From: Stenotrophomonas sp. SAU14A_NAIMI4_8
Lineage (GTDB): Bacteria > Pseudomonadota > Gammaproteobacteria > Xanthomonadales > Xanthomonadaceae
DNA length: 64,000 nucleotides
NCBI RefSeq assembly: GCF_003086695.1
Contig: NZ_CP025999.1
Location: forward strand, 4,354,344 to 4,418,343
Direction of reading: 5' to 3'
Shown: positions 29,935 through 40,697 of the stretch, in pieces
Position numbering within the stretch: position 1 is the stretch's first letter
How the letters are laid out: each line of letters opens with the position of its first letter
The notes under the pieces: generated by a model
The model's database searches: none
What the model saw: only the letters and a program-made list of their open reading frames with translations
Told to the model about the DNA's origin: nothing
Program-made: the position numbers and the translations under genes

Positions 29935-31599
29935 CTACTTGGTGATGTCCACGTCCTTGGTCTCACGCAGGAACAAGCCGCCGATCACCACCGACATCAG
30001 CGCGATGATGATGGGGTACCACAGGCCGTAGTACAGGTTGCCGGTACCGGCCACCAGCGCGAAGGAGATCGCCGGCAGGAAGCCACCGAACCAGCCGTTG
30101 CCGATGTGGTACGGCAGCGACATCGAGGTGTAGCGGATGCGGGTCGGGAACAGTTCCACCAGGTAGGCGGCGATCGGGCCGTAGACCATGGTCACGTACA
30201 GCACCAGCAGCCACAGCATGAAGATCGTGCCGGCGTAGTTGATGCGCGAACCATCGGCCTTGGCCGGGTAGCCGGCGGTGGTCAGCGCGCCCTTCAGTTC
30301 GGCACCGAACGCATCGGCCTTGGCTTTGCCTTCTTCCTTGGTCAGGCCGGCCGCCTCATACGAGGTGACGCTGGCACTACCCACGTTCACCATCGCCAGC
30401 GAACCGGCAGCGGCGGGCTGCACGTCGTACGGCACACCGGCCTTGGTCAGCGCGGCGGTCGCCACGTCGCAGGAGCTGGTGAACTTGCGCAGGCCCACCG
30501 GATCGAACTGGAACGAGCAGGTGTTCGGATCGGCAACCACGAGTGCCGGCGAGCTGCTGCGGGCTTCTTCGATGGCCGGGTTGGCGAAGTGGGTCAGGCC
30601 CTTGAAGATCGGGATGTAGGTGACGGCGGCCAGCAGGCAGCCGGCCAGGATGATCTTCTTGCGGCCGATACGGTCGGACAGCCAGCCGAAGAAGATGAAG
30701 AACGGCACGCCCAGCGCCAGCGCGGCGGCAATCAGCAGGTAAGAGGTGGTGGCATCGACCTTCAGCATGCTGCTCAGGAAGAACAGCGCGTAGAACTGGC
30801 CGCCGTACCAGACCACGGCCTGGCCGGCCGCGGCACCCAGCAGCACCAGCAGCATCAACTTCAGGTTGCCGCCCTTCAGGCTGTCACGGAACGGGGTCTT
30901 GGAACCCTTGCCTTCGGACTTCATCTGCTGGAACAGCGGCGATTCGCTCAGCTGCAGGCGGATCCACACCGAAACGCCCAGCAGCAGGATCGACACCAGG
31001 AACGGAATGCGCCAGCCCCAGGCTTCGAAGGCTTCGTTGCCCAGGAAGTAGCGGCAGGCCAGGATGATCAGCAGCGACATGAACAGACCCAGCGTGGCGG
31101 TGCACTGGATGAAGCTGGTGTACAGGCCGCGCTTGTCGTCCGGCGCGTGCTCGGCCACGTAGGTGGCGGCACCGCCGTATTCACCGCCCATCGCCAGGCC
31201 CTGGGCCAGGCGCAGGATGATCAGGATCACCGGTGCGGCGAAGCCGATCGAGGCGTAGTTGGGCAGCACGCCGACCAGGAAGGTCGAGATGCCCATGATC
31301 AGGATGGTGACCAGGAAGGTGTACTTGCGGCCGATGCGGTCGCCAAGGCTGCCGAAGAAGGCCGCGCCGAACGGTCGCACGAAGAAGCCTGCGGCAAAGG
31401 CCAACAGAGCGAAGATCATGCCGGTGGTTTCATTCACGCCACTGAAGAACTGCTTGGCGATGATCGCGGCGAGGGAGCCGTACAGGAAGAAGTCATACCA
31501 CTCGAAGACCGTGCCAAGGCTCGATGCGAAGATGACCTTCTTGTGGCCTTTGGTCAGGCTGCCCGCGGCGTCGTGCGCGGTGCTGGGTGTACTGGACAT
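29935..31599 (-). CDS. MHS-family (major facilitator) organic-acid:proton symporter with a large periplasmic insert
   Basis: 554 residues from MSSTPSTAHDAAGS. Signature VFEWYDFFLYG after TM1 and GDRIGRKYTF between TM2 and TM3 place it in the metabolite:H+ symporter family. Twelve membrane segments are predicted (first near residue 25, last near 525-545). A roughly 120-residue insert (about 335-455) lies between TM9 and TM10, on the periplasmic side, and has two Cys (361, 377) that could form a disulfide. Substrate unknown, probably a small organic acid. It follows the dcaP porin gene on the same strand, with three SMAG repeats between them. Confidence 0.88.
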   Translation of the reverse strand: MSSTPSTAHDAAGSLTKGHKKVIFASSLGTVFEWYDFFLYGSLAAIIAKQFFSGVNETTGMIFALLAFAAGFFVRPFGAAFFGSLGDRIGRKYTFLVTILIMGISTFLVGVLPNYASIGFAAPVILIILRLAQGLAMGGEYGGAATYVAEHAPDDKRGLYTSFIQCTATLGLFMSLLIILACRYFLGNEAFEAWGWRIPFLVSILLLGVSVWIRLQLSESPLFQQMKSEGKGSKTPFRDSLKGGNLKLMLLVLLGAAAGQAVVWYGGQFYALFFLSSMLKVDATTSYLLIAAALALGVPFFIFFGWLSDRIGRKKIILAGCLLAAVTYIPIFKGLTHFANPAIEEARSSSPALVVADPNTCSFQFDPVGLRKFTSSCDVATAALTKAGVPYDVQPAAAGSLAMVNVGSASVTSYEAAGLTKEEGKAKADAFGAELKGALTTAGYPAKADGSRINYAGTIFMLWLLVLYVTMVYGPIAAYLVELFPTRIRYTSMSLPYHIGNGWFGGFLPAISFALVAGTGNLYYGLWYPIIIALMSVVIGGLFLRETKDVDITK

Positions 31600-31616
31600 G
31601 AGACGTTTTCCCCTTT

Positions 31617-31708
31617 GTAGGTGCCGACCGAGGGTCGGCACTCATTCTCGGTAGGTGCCAACCTTGGTCGGCACCGTGTTCTGGTAGGTGCCGACCGTTG
31701 GTCGGCAC
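31617..31708 (+). repeat. Run of three SMAG repeats
   Basis: GTAG heads at 31617, 31651 and 31684, each with a GTGCCGACC- or GTGCCAACC-type hairpin. They lie between the porin stop and the symporter start; they may form 3' hairpins that separate the two messages. Confidence 0.85.
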
Positions 31709-31712
31709 GCCG

Positions 31713-33134
31713 TTAGAAGCTGTATTTCGTGGTGAACTGCACGCGGTTGATATCGCCCTTGCGCCCGTCTTCGATCTCGCGCACGCCGTACATGTACTCG
31801 GCACCGATATCGACCTTGGGCATCGGCGTGTAGAAGATGTTGCCGCGGATGCTCTGCACGCTCTTGGTCACCAGCGGGCCCAGGCTGCCATCGTTGTCGT
31901 AGTCACTGCGCGCGTAGATCAGGTTGGTGCGCAGCTTCGGGGTGAACGCATGCCGCCAGCCCACGTAGCCGGCAAGCACGCCAGTCGGGTTCAGTTCGTC
32001 ACGTGCCACGTCGTAAGCGGTATCGGCGGTCACACCCAGACCGATGTAGCGCGCAATGCCTTCACCACCGGTCAGCTGGTAATGCAGCGAATCGTTGCCG
32101 CCCATCACCCACTTGCCGCCCACGGTCAGGCCGCCGCCCACCTTGTCCGCCTTGGCCCCGGTGGCCTGGTTGTCGACCTTCAGCTGGCGCACGATGCCAC
32201 CCACGCCGAAGGTGCCCCAGTCGCCCTTCCAGCCATAGCGCAGGGTCAGATCGGGCAGGCTGCCGCGGTCGGAGTTGGCGCTGGCGTTGGTCCAGGCCCC
32301 GGTCACCGGGTTGCGGGTGCCGGTCAAGGTGGTGGTTTCCGGGTTTTCCAGCGCCACGCTGAAGCCGCCGTTGGTGTAACGCACCTGCGCCTGCCGCACG
32401 AAGATCACACCGTCGGTGGGACCGACGAAATCGACCGCTTCAGGCAGCGCTGCGGCGTCCATGAAGTTGGACCAGGTCTGGCCGGCCAACCAGTTGTTCC
32501 AGTACATGTAGGCATGGCGCAGGGTCACGCCGTAGGTGTTGGTGGCGGTCTGGTTGCCCAGCGAGTTGCCGAAGAAATCCATCTCGAACAGCGCGCCGGA
32601 CTTGTTGCCCGATTCGCTGACGTTGTCGATGCCGATGTTGAAGCGCGAGAACTTGGCGTGGGCGTTGTAGTCCACGTCCGAGCGCTTGCCGCTGCCGCCG
32701 GCGCCGGCCACCGGGGTCTGGCCCGGCAGGTACAGCGCGCGGCCGGTGGCATCGTCAGCCAACTGGCCATCGCCGGTCTGGGTGGCCAGGAAGTCGGCCT
32801 TGATGAAGCCGCCGATCTTGACCGTGGTGCCCGGCGCCGCCCCGGGGGTGATGGTGGTGACCTGGATCGGCTGCTTGCCCGCGGGCACGGCCGGCTTCTG
32901 CTCGGCCTGCACGGTGCGGACTTCGGTGACCGCCTGCTGGGTCTGCACGATCTGGGTCTGTTGCTGCTGCTGCGATGACAGCAGCGCCTGGACCTGGCGT
33001 TCCAGCTCGGCAACGCGCGCTTCCAGTGCTTTCTCTTTGGCGGTTTCTGCAAACGCCATGCCCGGTGCGACCAGGGCGACCAGCAAGCAGGCCGCCAAAG
33101 GTTTGCGCACGGCTTTCAACGTACGGTGGCTCAT
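31713..33134 (-). CDS. dcaP: DcaP-family trimeric outer-membrane porin
   Basis: 473 residues from MSHRTLKAVRKPLAACLLVALVAPGMAFA, a signal peptide. A short coiled coil (residues about 33-75, AELERQVQALLSSQQ...) follows, then a GTTVKIGGFIKADF strand and a beta-barrel ending in KYSF with a terminal Phe. These features match DcaP, whose members import anionic dicarboxylates. The gene diverges from acs and is followed by a MHS symporter, forming an outer- plus inner-membrane uptake pair. The start has GAGAGAGGGC upstream on the minus strand. Confidence 0.9.
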   Translation of the reverse strand: MSHRTLKAVRKPLAACLLVALVAPGMAFAETAKEKALEARVAELERQVQALLSSQQQQQTQIVQTQQAVTEVRTVQAEQKPAVPAGKQPIQVTTITPGAAPGTTVKIGGFIKADFLATQTGDGQLADDATGRALYLPGQTPVAGAGGSGKRSDVDYNAHAKFSRFNIGIDNVSESGNKSGALFEMDFFGNSLGNQTATNTYGVTLRHAYMYWNNWLAGQTWSNFMDAAALPEAVDFVGPTDGVIFVRQAQVRYTNGGFSVALENPETTTLTGTRNPVTGAWTNASANSDRGSLPDLTLRYGWKGDWGTFGVGGIVRQLKVDNQATGAKADKVGGGLTVGGKWVMGGNDSLHYQLTGGEGIARYIGLGVTADTAYDVARDELNPTGVLAGYVGWRHAFTPKLRTNLIYARSDYDNDGSLGPLVTKSVQSIRGNIFYTPMPKVDIGAEYMYGVREIEDGRKGDINRVQFTTKYSF

Positions 33135-33207
33135 GTTGCCCTCTCTCCCAAGTGGCAAGGTGATGCCGCGCGTGGGGCACGGTCGAGCCGAGACTGCGGG
33201 GGGTTTA

Positions 33208-33287
33208 TGTATAGCGGTATTCGCCATTGGTCGAAGCCGGGCTGCTACGGGCCGGTCTTTCGACCAAGGTCTAAGCGCGGCGATAAC
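33208..33287. promoter_or_regulatory. Symmetric divergent promoter/operator of dcaP and acs
   Basis: Inverted repeat TTGGTCGAA (33227-33235) and TTCGACCAA (33259-33267), 23 bp apart, about 32 bp centre to centre or three helical turns. Each arm overlaps a TTCGAC -35-like element. For dcaP: TTCGAC (33235-33230), 16-bp spacer, TATACA (33213-33208). For acs: TTCGAC (33259-33264), 17-bp spacer, GATAAC (33282-33287). This fits shared activation of both genes by one regulator, plausibly the neighbouring CrbR (inference). Confidence 0.5.
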
Positions 33288-33378
33288 GCGGGCGGGGGTG
33301 GATGGGGCAAACTGAGGGGGAACGGCCGCTGCGATGCTGCGGACGCACATGAAAAGTCAACGTGCAAGTGAGGGTGCC

Positions 33379-35322
<1,944 letters not shown>

Positions 35323-35332
35323 TGCATCACCC

Positions 35333-35444
35333 GGGGTCAGATCCCGGGGTCGGATCCCTTTCCGCAAGGAAAGGGCTCTGACCCCAGCAGATTCCGGCCG
35401 CCACGGGGTCAGAGCCCGTCCCTGACGGAACGGGATCTGACCCC
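35333..35444. repeat. Two and a half copies of the GGGGTCAGAGCCC-type repeat
   Basis: 35333-35345 is a lone left arm. 35346-35385 is a full copy in inverted sense (TTTCC-GCAA-GGAAA stem). 35405-35444 is a full copy in direct sense. This is the densest cluster of the family in the window and lies between acs and crbR. Confidence 0.8.
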
Positions 35445-35474
35445 GAACAGTTTCCCCCACGGTTCCCCCCGACC

Positions 35475-36140
35475 ATGACCACCCTTCTGATTGCCGATGA
35501 CCATCCCCTGTTCCGCGAAGCCCTGCGTGGGGCGGTGCAGCGGGTCATCCCCGGCGTGCAGTTGTTCGAGGCCGACAGCGTGGAAGCGCTGTACGCACTG
35601 GCCGACCAGCACAACGATGCCGACCTGGTCCTGATGGACCTGAACATGCCCGGTGCGCAGGGCTTCAATGCGCTCGTACACATGCGGTCGCTGCACCCGC
35701 ACCTGCCAGTGGTGGTGGTGTCGGCACGCGAAGAGGCGACGGTGATGCGCCGTGCGCTGGACCACGGCGCGCTGGGCTTCATTCCCAAGTCGGCCGACTC
35801 GGACACCATCGGCCATGCGCTGGGCACCATCCTGGATGGCGAAACCTGGGCGCCGCCGGAAGCGCACAACGTGCCGCCCACCGGCAGCGAGGAACGCGAA
35901 GTCGGCCAGCGCCTGCGCGAACTGACACCGCAGCAGTTCCGCGTACTGCAGATGCTGGGCGCCGGTCGCTTGAACAAGCAGATCGCCTACGACCTCAATG
36001 TCTCTGAAGCGACCATCAAGGCGCACGTGACCGCGATCCTGCGCAAGCTGGGCGTGACCAACCGCACCCAGGCCGTGCTGATGGCCGGCAAGCTGGCCAT
36101 CGACGACGACGCCATCGTGCTGCCGCCGGAAGAAGACTGA
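35475..36140 (+). CDS. crbR: CrbR-type LuxR-family response regulator (acetate switch)
   Basis: 221 residues. A REC domain ([17 protein letters not shown]; phosphoacceptor Asp55 in [10 protein letters not shown]) and a C-terminal LuxR helix-turn-helix ([37 protein letters not shown]) are present. Known: CrbR, paired with the SLC5-fused kinase CrbS, switches on acs in Vibrio and pseudomonads. Here it lies 152 bp downstream of acs and 1 kb from the crbS-like gene. Pairing is inferred from context and architecture. Confidence 0.85.
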   Translation: MTTLLIADDHPLFREALRGAVQRVIPGVQLFEADSVEALYALADQHNDADLVLMDLNMPGAQGFNALVHMRSLHPHLPVVVVSAREEATVMRRALDHGALGFIPKSADSDTIGHALGTILDGETWAPPEAHNVPPTGSEEREVGQRLRELTPQQFRVLQMLGAGRLNKQIAYDLNVSEATIKAHVTAILRKLGVTNRTQAVLMAGKLAIDDDAIVLPPEED

Positions 36141-36144
36141 CCCT

Positions 36145-36204
36145 CGCCGGGCATGGCCCGGCGCTACCTTGACCACCCTGGTGGGTGCCAAGCTTGCTTG
36201 GCAC
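36145..36204. repeat. Two SMAG repeats
   Basis: 36145-36167 (-) is the CGCCGGGC-AT-GGCCCGGCG class. 36181-36204 is a GTGG-headed variant with the hairpin GTGCCAAGC-TT-GCTTGGCAC. Confidence 0.8.
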
Positions 36205-36307
36205 GCTTCTGCTTCGCCTCGATATAGCCTGCGCTATACAAACCAGCCCTGCCTGCGCGTTTGCCTGGAAATGCGCCACGCGCGGATCGCGGTGCTAAGC
36301 TTCGCGT

Positions 36308-36420
36308 CCCCTTGGGGAGTAGCCGGATTCCTTCGCAGGAATCGTCCACGTCAACATACTCGGCCAGTGCGCCGTGGCGTGGACAACCATGATGGTTGGC
36401 GAGACCAGCGGCCCGCGTGC
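36308..36420 (+). promoter_or_regulatory. yybP-ykoY manganese riboswitch upstream of mntP
   Basis: The conserved strings of this riboswitch occur in order: TTGGGGAGTAGCC, a GATTCCTTCGCAGGAATC hairpin, CGTCAACATACTCG, and GGTTGGCGAGACCAGCGG. They cover the Mn-binding loops. Known family: binds Mn2+ and turns on Mn exporters. The mntP ATG is about 65 bp after the end. Exact ends are approximate. Confidence 0.92.
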
Positions 36421-36486
36421 GCAATCTCAGGTTGGGCGCGAACGCGAGCCGTGCGTCCGTCCTTGCCCGACCTTCAGTTGCCGCCC

Positions 36487-37062
36487 ATGTCTCCTGTTTC
36501 GATCCTCCTGATCGGCTTTGCCATGTCCACCGATGCCTTCGCTGCGGCGATCGGCAAGGGTGCGGCCATGCGCAGGCCGGTGTTCCGCGATGCACTGCGC
36601 GCCGGCATCATCTTCGGTGTCATCGAGGCGATCACGCCCATCATCGGCTGGCTGCTCGGTCGCGCCGCCCTGCGGTACGTGGAAGCCTTCGACCACTGGA
36701 TCGCGTTCGGCCTGCTGCTGGCACTGGGCGTGCACATGATCATCAACGGTGTGCGCCCGGACGGCGATGACGAGGAGGAAGACTCCTCGCAGCACCACGG
36801 CTTCTGGAAGCTGGCGCTGACCGGTTTCGCCACCAGCATCGACGCCATGGCGGTGGGCATCGGCCTGGCCTTCATGGACGTGCATATCGGCGTGATGGCA
36901 GCCGTGATCGGCCTGTGCACGCTGACCATGGTCACCGCCGGCATCATGCTCGGCCGTGCGCTGGGCAGCATGGTCGGCAAGCGCGCCGAGATCATCGGCG
37001 GCGTGATCCTGATCATCATCGGTTCGACGATCCTGTACGAGCACCTGCACGGCGTGGCATAA
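36487..37062 (+). CDS. mntP: MntP manganese efflux pump
   Basis: 191 residues with six hydrophobic segments. Two inverted halves each carry the conserved motif: [16 protein letters not shown] near residue 10 and [17 protein letters not shown] near 112, with the metal-binding Asp of each half. The middle loop is acidic and His-containing ([14 protein letters not shown]). Known role: exports Mn2+ and protects against Mn toxicity. Expression should be controlled by the riboswitch just upstream. Confidence 0.95.
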   Translation: MSPVSILLIGFAMSTDAFAAAIGKGAAMRRPVFRDALRAGIIFGVIEAITPIIGWLLGRAALRYVEAFDHWIAFGLLLALGVHMIINGVRPDGDDEEEDSSQHHGFWKLALTGFATSIDAMAVGIGLAFMDVHIGVMAAVIGLCTLTMVTAGIMLGRALGSMVGKRAEIIGGVILIIIGSTILYEHLHGVA

Positions 37063-37080
37063 CGCGTTGGCTATCGTTGC

Positions 37081-37134
37081 CGCCGGGCGTGGCCCGGCGA
37101 AATCGATGCGCATCCACGCATGGCGTGGATCTAC
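37081..37134 (-). repeat. SMAG repeats overlapping the crbS stop
   Basis: 37081-37098 is a CCGGGC/GCCCGG core without a GTAG end. 37112-37134 (-) is ATCCACGC-AT-GGCGTGGAT plus CTAC. The TAG of its GTAG (37133-37131) is the crbS stop codon. Confidence 0.85.
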
Positions 37135-40100
37135 GGTGACGTTCCTGCATCGCGCAGCGCGCCCAGGAAGGCGCGCAGCGAGGCAGGCTTGATCGGCTTG
37201 GTCAGCACGCGGTAGCCGCGTTCGCGGGCCATCCGCTTCAACTCGTCACGACCATCGGCGGTCAGCAACGCGCCCGGCAATGCATAGCCGGCCGCGTCGC
37301 GCAGCGCCACCAGGGCATCCAGGCCATCCATGCGGTCATGCAGGTGGTAATCCACCAGCATCACCTGCGGTCGCTCGACAATCCGTTCCAGTGCCTGGTC
37401 CACGGTGGAGGCGGTGATCACCTGCACCTGCCAGCGACCCAGCAACGCGCGCATGCCGTCCAGGATCTCCTCGTCGTTGTCCACGCACAGCACGCGCAGG
37501 CCGGCCAGCGAATCGCTGCGCACCGCCGGTGCGGCTGCGGTGACCACAGCCGCCGGCTCGGTGTAGCCCGGCAACGGTGCCACCCGCGGCAGGATGATCG
37601 AGAACATCGAGCCACTGCCGACCCGGCTGCGGGCATTCAAGCGATGGTCGAGCAGACGCGAGATGCGCTGGCAGATCGACAGGCCCAGGCCCAACCCCTG
37701 CTCACCCCAGTCGAACGGCTGCTGGTAACGGTGGAATTCGTCGAAGATCTGCCGCATGTGGTGCTCAGGAATGCCTGGCCCGGTGTCCCACACCTGCAGT
37801 TCCACTTCATCGCCGCGCTGGCGCACGGCCAGCACGATGCGGCCCTGGCGGGTGTAGCGCAGCGCATTGGCCAGGAAGTTCTGCAGCACGCGCCGCAGCA
37901 GTCGACGATCGCTGCGCACCCAGGTGGTGCGCGCGAACAGGTCCAGGCGCAGGCCGCGGCCCGCAGCCACCGGGGTGTACTGCGCCGCCAGCTCGCGCAT
38001 CAGCGCGCTCACGTCGAACTCGCCGATGACCGGGTGCAGGCCACCGGCATCCAGCCGCGACACGTCCAGCAGGCCATCCAGCAGTTCTTCGGCCGCGCGC
38101 AACGACGCATCCACGCGTTCGGCCAGGTGCTTCTGCTCATCGCTCACGTGGTCGCTGTCACGCAGTGCCGAAGCGAACAGGCGCGCCGCGTTCAGCGGCT
38201 GCAGCACGTCATGGCTGATCGCCGCCAGGAAGCGCGTCTTCGACTGCTGCGCCACCTCGGCTTCATGCGAGCGCTCGGCCACGCGCTGTTCCAGCGTTTC
38301 GTTGGCTTCCAGCAGCGCCTTTTCCGCGTGCTTGTAATCGGTAATGTCGTTGTAGCTGGTCACGTAACCGCCGCCGGGCAGCGCCTGGCCACGCATCTCG
38401 ATCACCTTGCCATCGCTGCGGGTGCGCTCGAACACGTGCGGCGAACCGGCGCGCATGTAGCCGATGCGGCGGTTGATCTGCACTTCGATATCGCCTTCGC
38501 CCAGCTCGCCGCGTTCGGCGTTGTAGCGGATCAGGTCGGCCACCGGGCGGCCGACGTAGAGCATGCCGTCGGGATAGCCGAACATGTCCTGGTAACGGCG
38601 GTTCCAGGCGGTCAGGCGCATGTCCGGGTCGACCACGCTGACGCCGGCGCTGATGTTTTCCAGCGTGGTAGAAAGAATCTCGCGGTTGAAGCGCAGCTCC
38701 TGCCCGGCTTCATCCAGCACCGCCACCACTTCGCCCAGGTCCATGCCCGAACCGCGCAGCAGGCTGGTCAGCAGCAGGCGTGCGGAGGCCGCACCGATGG
38801 AGGCGGCCAGCAGACGCTCGGTGAACTGCACCCACGGCCGGTCGGCCGGTGCCGAGGACTGCAGTTCGCGACCCAGCGACTGCGCCTGTTCGAAGAACGA
38901 GCGCTGCGCATGGCGCTCGCCCACCACGCGCGAGGCCAGCGCCAGCAGGTCGCCCACGTGCACATGGCCGGGCCAGCCACCGGCGACCGACGGCCGTTCT
39001 GCGTAGGGGTCCAGGAAGGGGGCCGCACGCAGGCGCTCGTCCACGCCGGGGCGCCAGCGCGCGGACACCAGCATCATCGTCGCCGCGTTCACCAGCAGCG
39101 ACCAGAACGTGCCGTGGGTGAGCGGGTCCCAGCCGGTCATGCCGAACAACTGCTGCGGGCGCAGCCAGTCGATACCGAACGGCCCGTGCTGCACCCACGC
39201 CGCATCCACCCAGCCGGCCAGGGTCATCGCCGGCAGCAGCAGGGTGTACAGCCAGGTGGCAAAGCCCAGCAGCATGCCGGCTTCCACGCCGCGGCGGCTG
39301 GCGCCACGCCAGTACAGGCCGCCGATCAGGCCCGGCGCGAACTGCGCCACCGCCGCGAATGCCATCAGGCCGTAGGACGCCAGGGTGCTGTCGTTGCTGC
39401 TGCTGCGGTAGTAGCTGTACGCCATCAACGCCAGCAGCAGGATCGCCAAACGGCGGATCCACAGCACGCGCGAGGCCACGTCGGCCGCTTCCTGGTGGTC
39501 GCCACTGCGGCGCAGCAGCACCGGCATCACCAGGTCGTTGCTGACCATGGTGGCCAGGGCGATGGACGAGACGATGACCATGCCGGTGGCCGCCGAGAAA
39601 CCGCCGACGTAGGCGATCAGGGCCAGCGCGTTGCGCCCCTCGGCCAGCGGCAGCGCCAGCACCATGGCATCGTCGGCCACGCTGCCGCCGGTGCCGAACA
39701 GGCTGACGCCGGCGGTGGCGATCGGCAGCACCATGGCCGAGATCAGCACCAGGTAGCCACCGAACATCCAGCGCGCGCGACGCACGTCGCGCACGTCGCC
39801 GCACTCCACCACCGCCACATGGAACTGGCGCGGCAGGCAGATGATGGCCAGGAAACTGAGCAGGGTCTGCGAAATGAAGCCCACCGGCGGCAGGCCGGTG
39901 AACAATGTATGCACCGAGGCAACCACCGCTTCGCTGCGGTCGCTCAGCCACAGGTAGGCGAACACGCCCACCGCCAGCATCGCGCACAGCTTGATGACCG
40001 ATTCGAAGGCAATGGCCAGCATCATGCCGTGGTGGTGCTCGGTGGCATCGACCTGGCGGGTGCCGAACAGGGTGGCGAACAGGGCCATCAACAGCGCCAC

Positions 40101-40586
40101 GTACAGCGCCGGATCCGTGAAGAAGCCGGTGGGGCCGCTGTTGCCGGTCAGCACCTGCAGGCTCATGGCCACGGCCTTGTACTGCAGGGCCAGGTACGGA
40201 ACGATGCCGATCAGGGCGATGATCGCCACCAGCGCGGCCAGCCGCCGCGAGCGGCCGAAGCGCGAGGATATGAAATCGGCGATGGACACCACGTTCTGGC
40301 TGCGTGCGATCAGCGCCAGCCGCTCGATGATGCGCCAGCCGAACAGCAGCAGCAGCAACGGGCCGATGTAGATCGGCAGGTAGCCCACGCCGTTGCGCAC
40401 GGCGGTGCCCACGGCACCGTAGAAAGTCCACGACGAACAGTAGACGGCCAGCGCCAGGCTGTAGACCACCGGCCGCAGCCACGGGCGGTCGGGGTACATG
40501 GGCCGTCGGTCACCCCACCACGCCACGCCGAACAGCAGCGCGGCATAGGCAACCGAGACCAGCAGCAGGATCCAGCTGGAGACCAC
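37131..40586 (-). CDS. crbS: CrbS-type hybrid histidine kinase with SLC5 transporter domain
   Basis: 1151 residues in one chain. Residues 1 to about 505 form a sodium:solute symporter (SLC5)-like domain with about 13 membrane segments. A PAS region covers about 635-755, and a HisKA H-box SHDVLQPLNA has the phosphoacceptor His792. A HATPase domain follows (GPGIPEHHM, EQGLGLGLSI). A C-terminal REC domain starts near 1035 (LRVLCVDNDEEI, Asp in LVDYHLHD). This is the CrbS/MxtR layout; the family controls acetate assimilation with CrbR. It is transcribed toward mntP. The TAG stop lies in a SMAG repeat. Confidence 0.9.
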   Translation of the reverse strand: MVSSWILLLVSVAYAALLFGVAWWGDRRPMYPDRPWLRPVVYSLALAVYCSSWTFYGAVGTAVRNGVGYLPIYIGPLLLLLFGWRIIERLALIARSQNVVSIADFISSRFGRSRRLAALVAIIALIGIVPYLALQYKAVAMSLQVLTGNSGPTGFFTDPALYVALLMALFATLFGTRQVDATEHHHGMMLAIAFESVIKLCAMLAVGVFAYLWLSDRSEAVVASVHTLFTGLPPVGFISQTLLSFLAIICLPRQFHVAVVECGDVRDVRRARWMFGGYLVLISAMVLPIATAGVSLFGTGGSVADDAMVLALPLAEGRNALALIAYVGGFSAATGMVIVSSIALATMVSNDLVMPVLLRRSGDHQEAADVASRVLWIRRLAILLLALMAYSYYRSSSNDSTLASYGLMAFAAVAQFAPGLIGGLYWRGASRRGVEAGMLLGFATWLYTLLLPAMTLAGWVDAAWVQHGPFGIDWLRPQQLFGMTGWDPLTHGTFWSLLVNAATMMLVSARWRPGVDERLRAAPFLDPYAERPSVAGGWPGHVHVGDLLALASRVVGERHAQRSFFEQAQSLGRELQSSAPADRPWVQFTERLLAASIGAASARLLLTSLLRGSGMDLGEVVAVLDEAGQELRFNREILSTTLENISAGVSVVDPDMRLTAWNRRYQDMFGYPDGMLYVGRPVADLIRYNAERGELGEGDIEVQINRRIGYMRAGSPHVFERTRSDGKVIEMRGQALPGGGYVTSYNDITDYKHAEKALLEANETLEQRVAERSHEAEVAQQSKTRFLAAISHDVLQPLNAARLFASALRDSDHVSDEQKHLAERVDASLRAAEELLDGLLDVSRLDAGGLHPVIGEFDVSALMRELAAQYTPVAAGRGLRLDLFARTTWVRSDRRLLRRVLQNFLANALRYTRQGRIVLAVRQRGDEVELQVWDTGPGIPEHHMRQIFDEFHRYQQPFDWGEQGLGLGLSICQRISRLLDHRLNARSRVGSGSMFSIILPRVAPLPGYTEPAAVVTAAAPAVRSDSLAGLRVLCVDNDEEILDGMRALLGRWQVQVITASTVDQALERIVERPQVMLVDYHLHDRMDGLDALVALRDAAGYALPGALLTADGRDELKRMARERGYRVLTKPIKPASLRAFLGALRDAGTSP

Positions 40587-40614
40587 GCGTGCGTTTCCGT
40601 CAGGACAGGGGCCA

Positions 40615-40686
40615 GTAGATCACGACCGTTGGTCGTGAGGGTAGGTCATGGCGGCAGGTGCCCACCAGCAGGGGTGGGCACCTGCC
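40615..40686. repeat. SMAG repeat and 14-bp inverted repeat
   Basis: 40615-40638 (+) is GTAGATCACGACC-GTT-GGTCGTGA. 40653-40686 is a strong hairpin GGCAGGTGCCCACC / GGTGGGCACCTGCC without a T-tract, downstream of the S46 peptidase stop on the minus strand, where it could act as a 3' stabiliser. Confidence 0.75.
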
Positions 40687-40697
40687 AGGTACCGACG

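Noticed and set aside
40653..40686. Rho-independent terminator after the S46 peptidase gene
   Set aside because: The hairpin is strong but lacks a T-tract on either side, so it is listed as a repeat-type hairpin instead.
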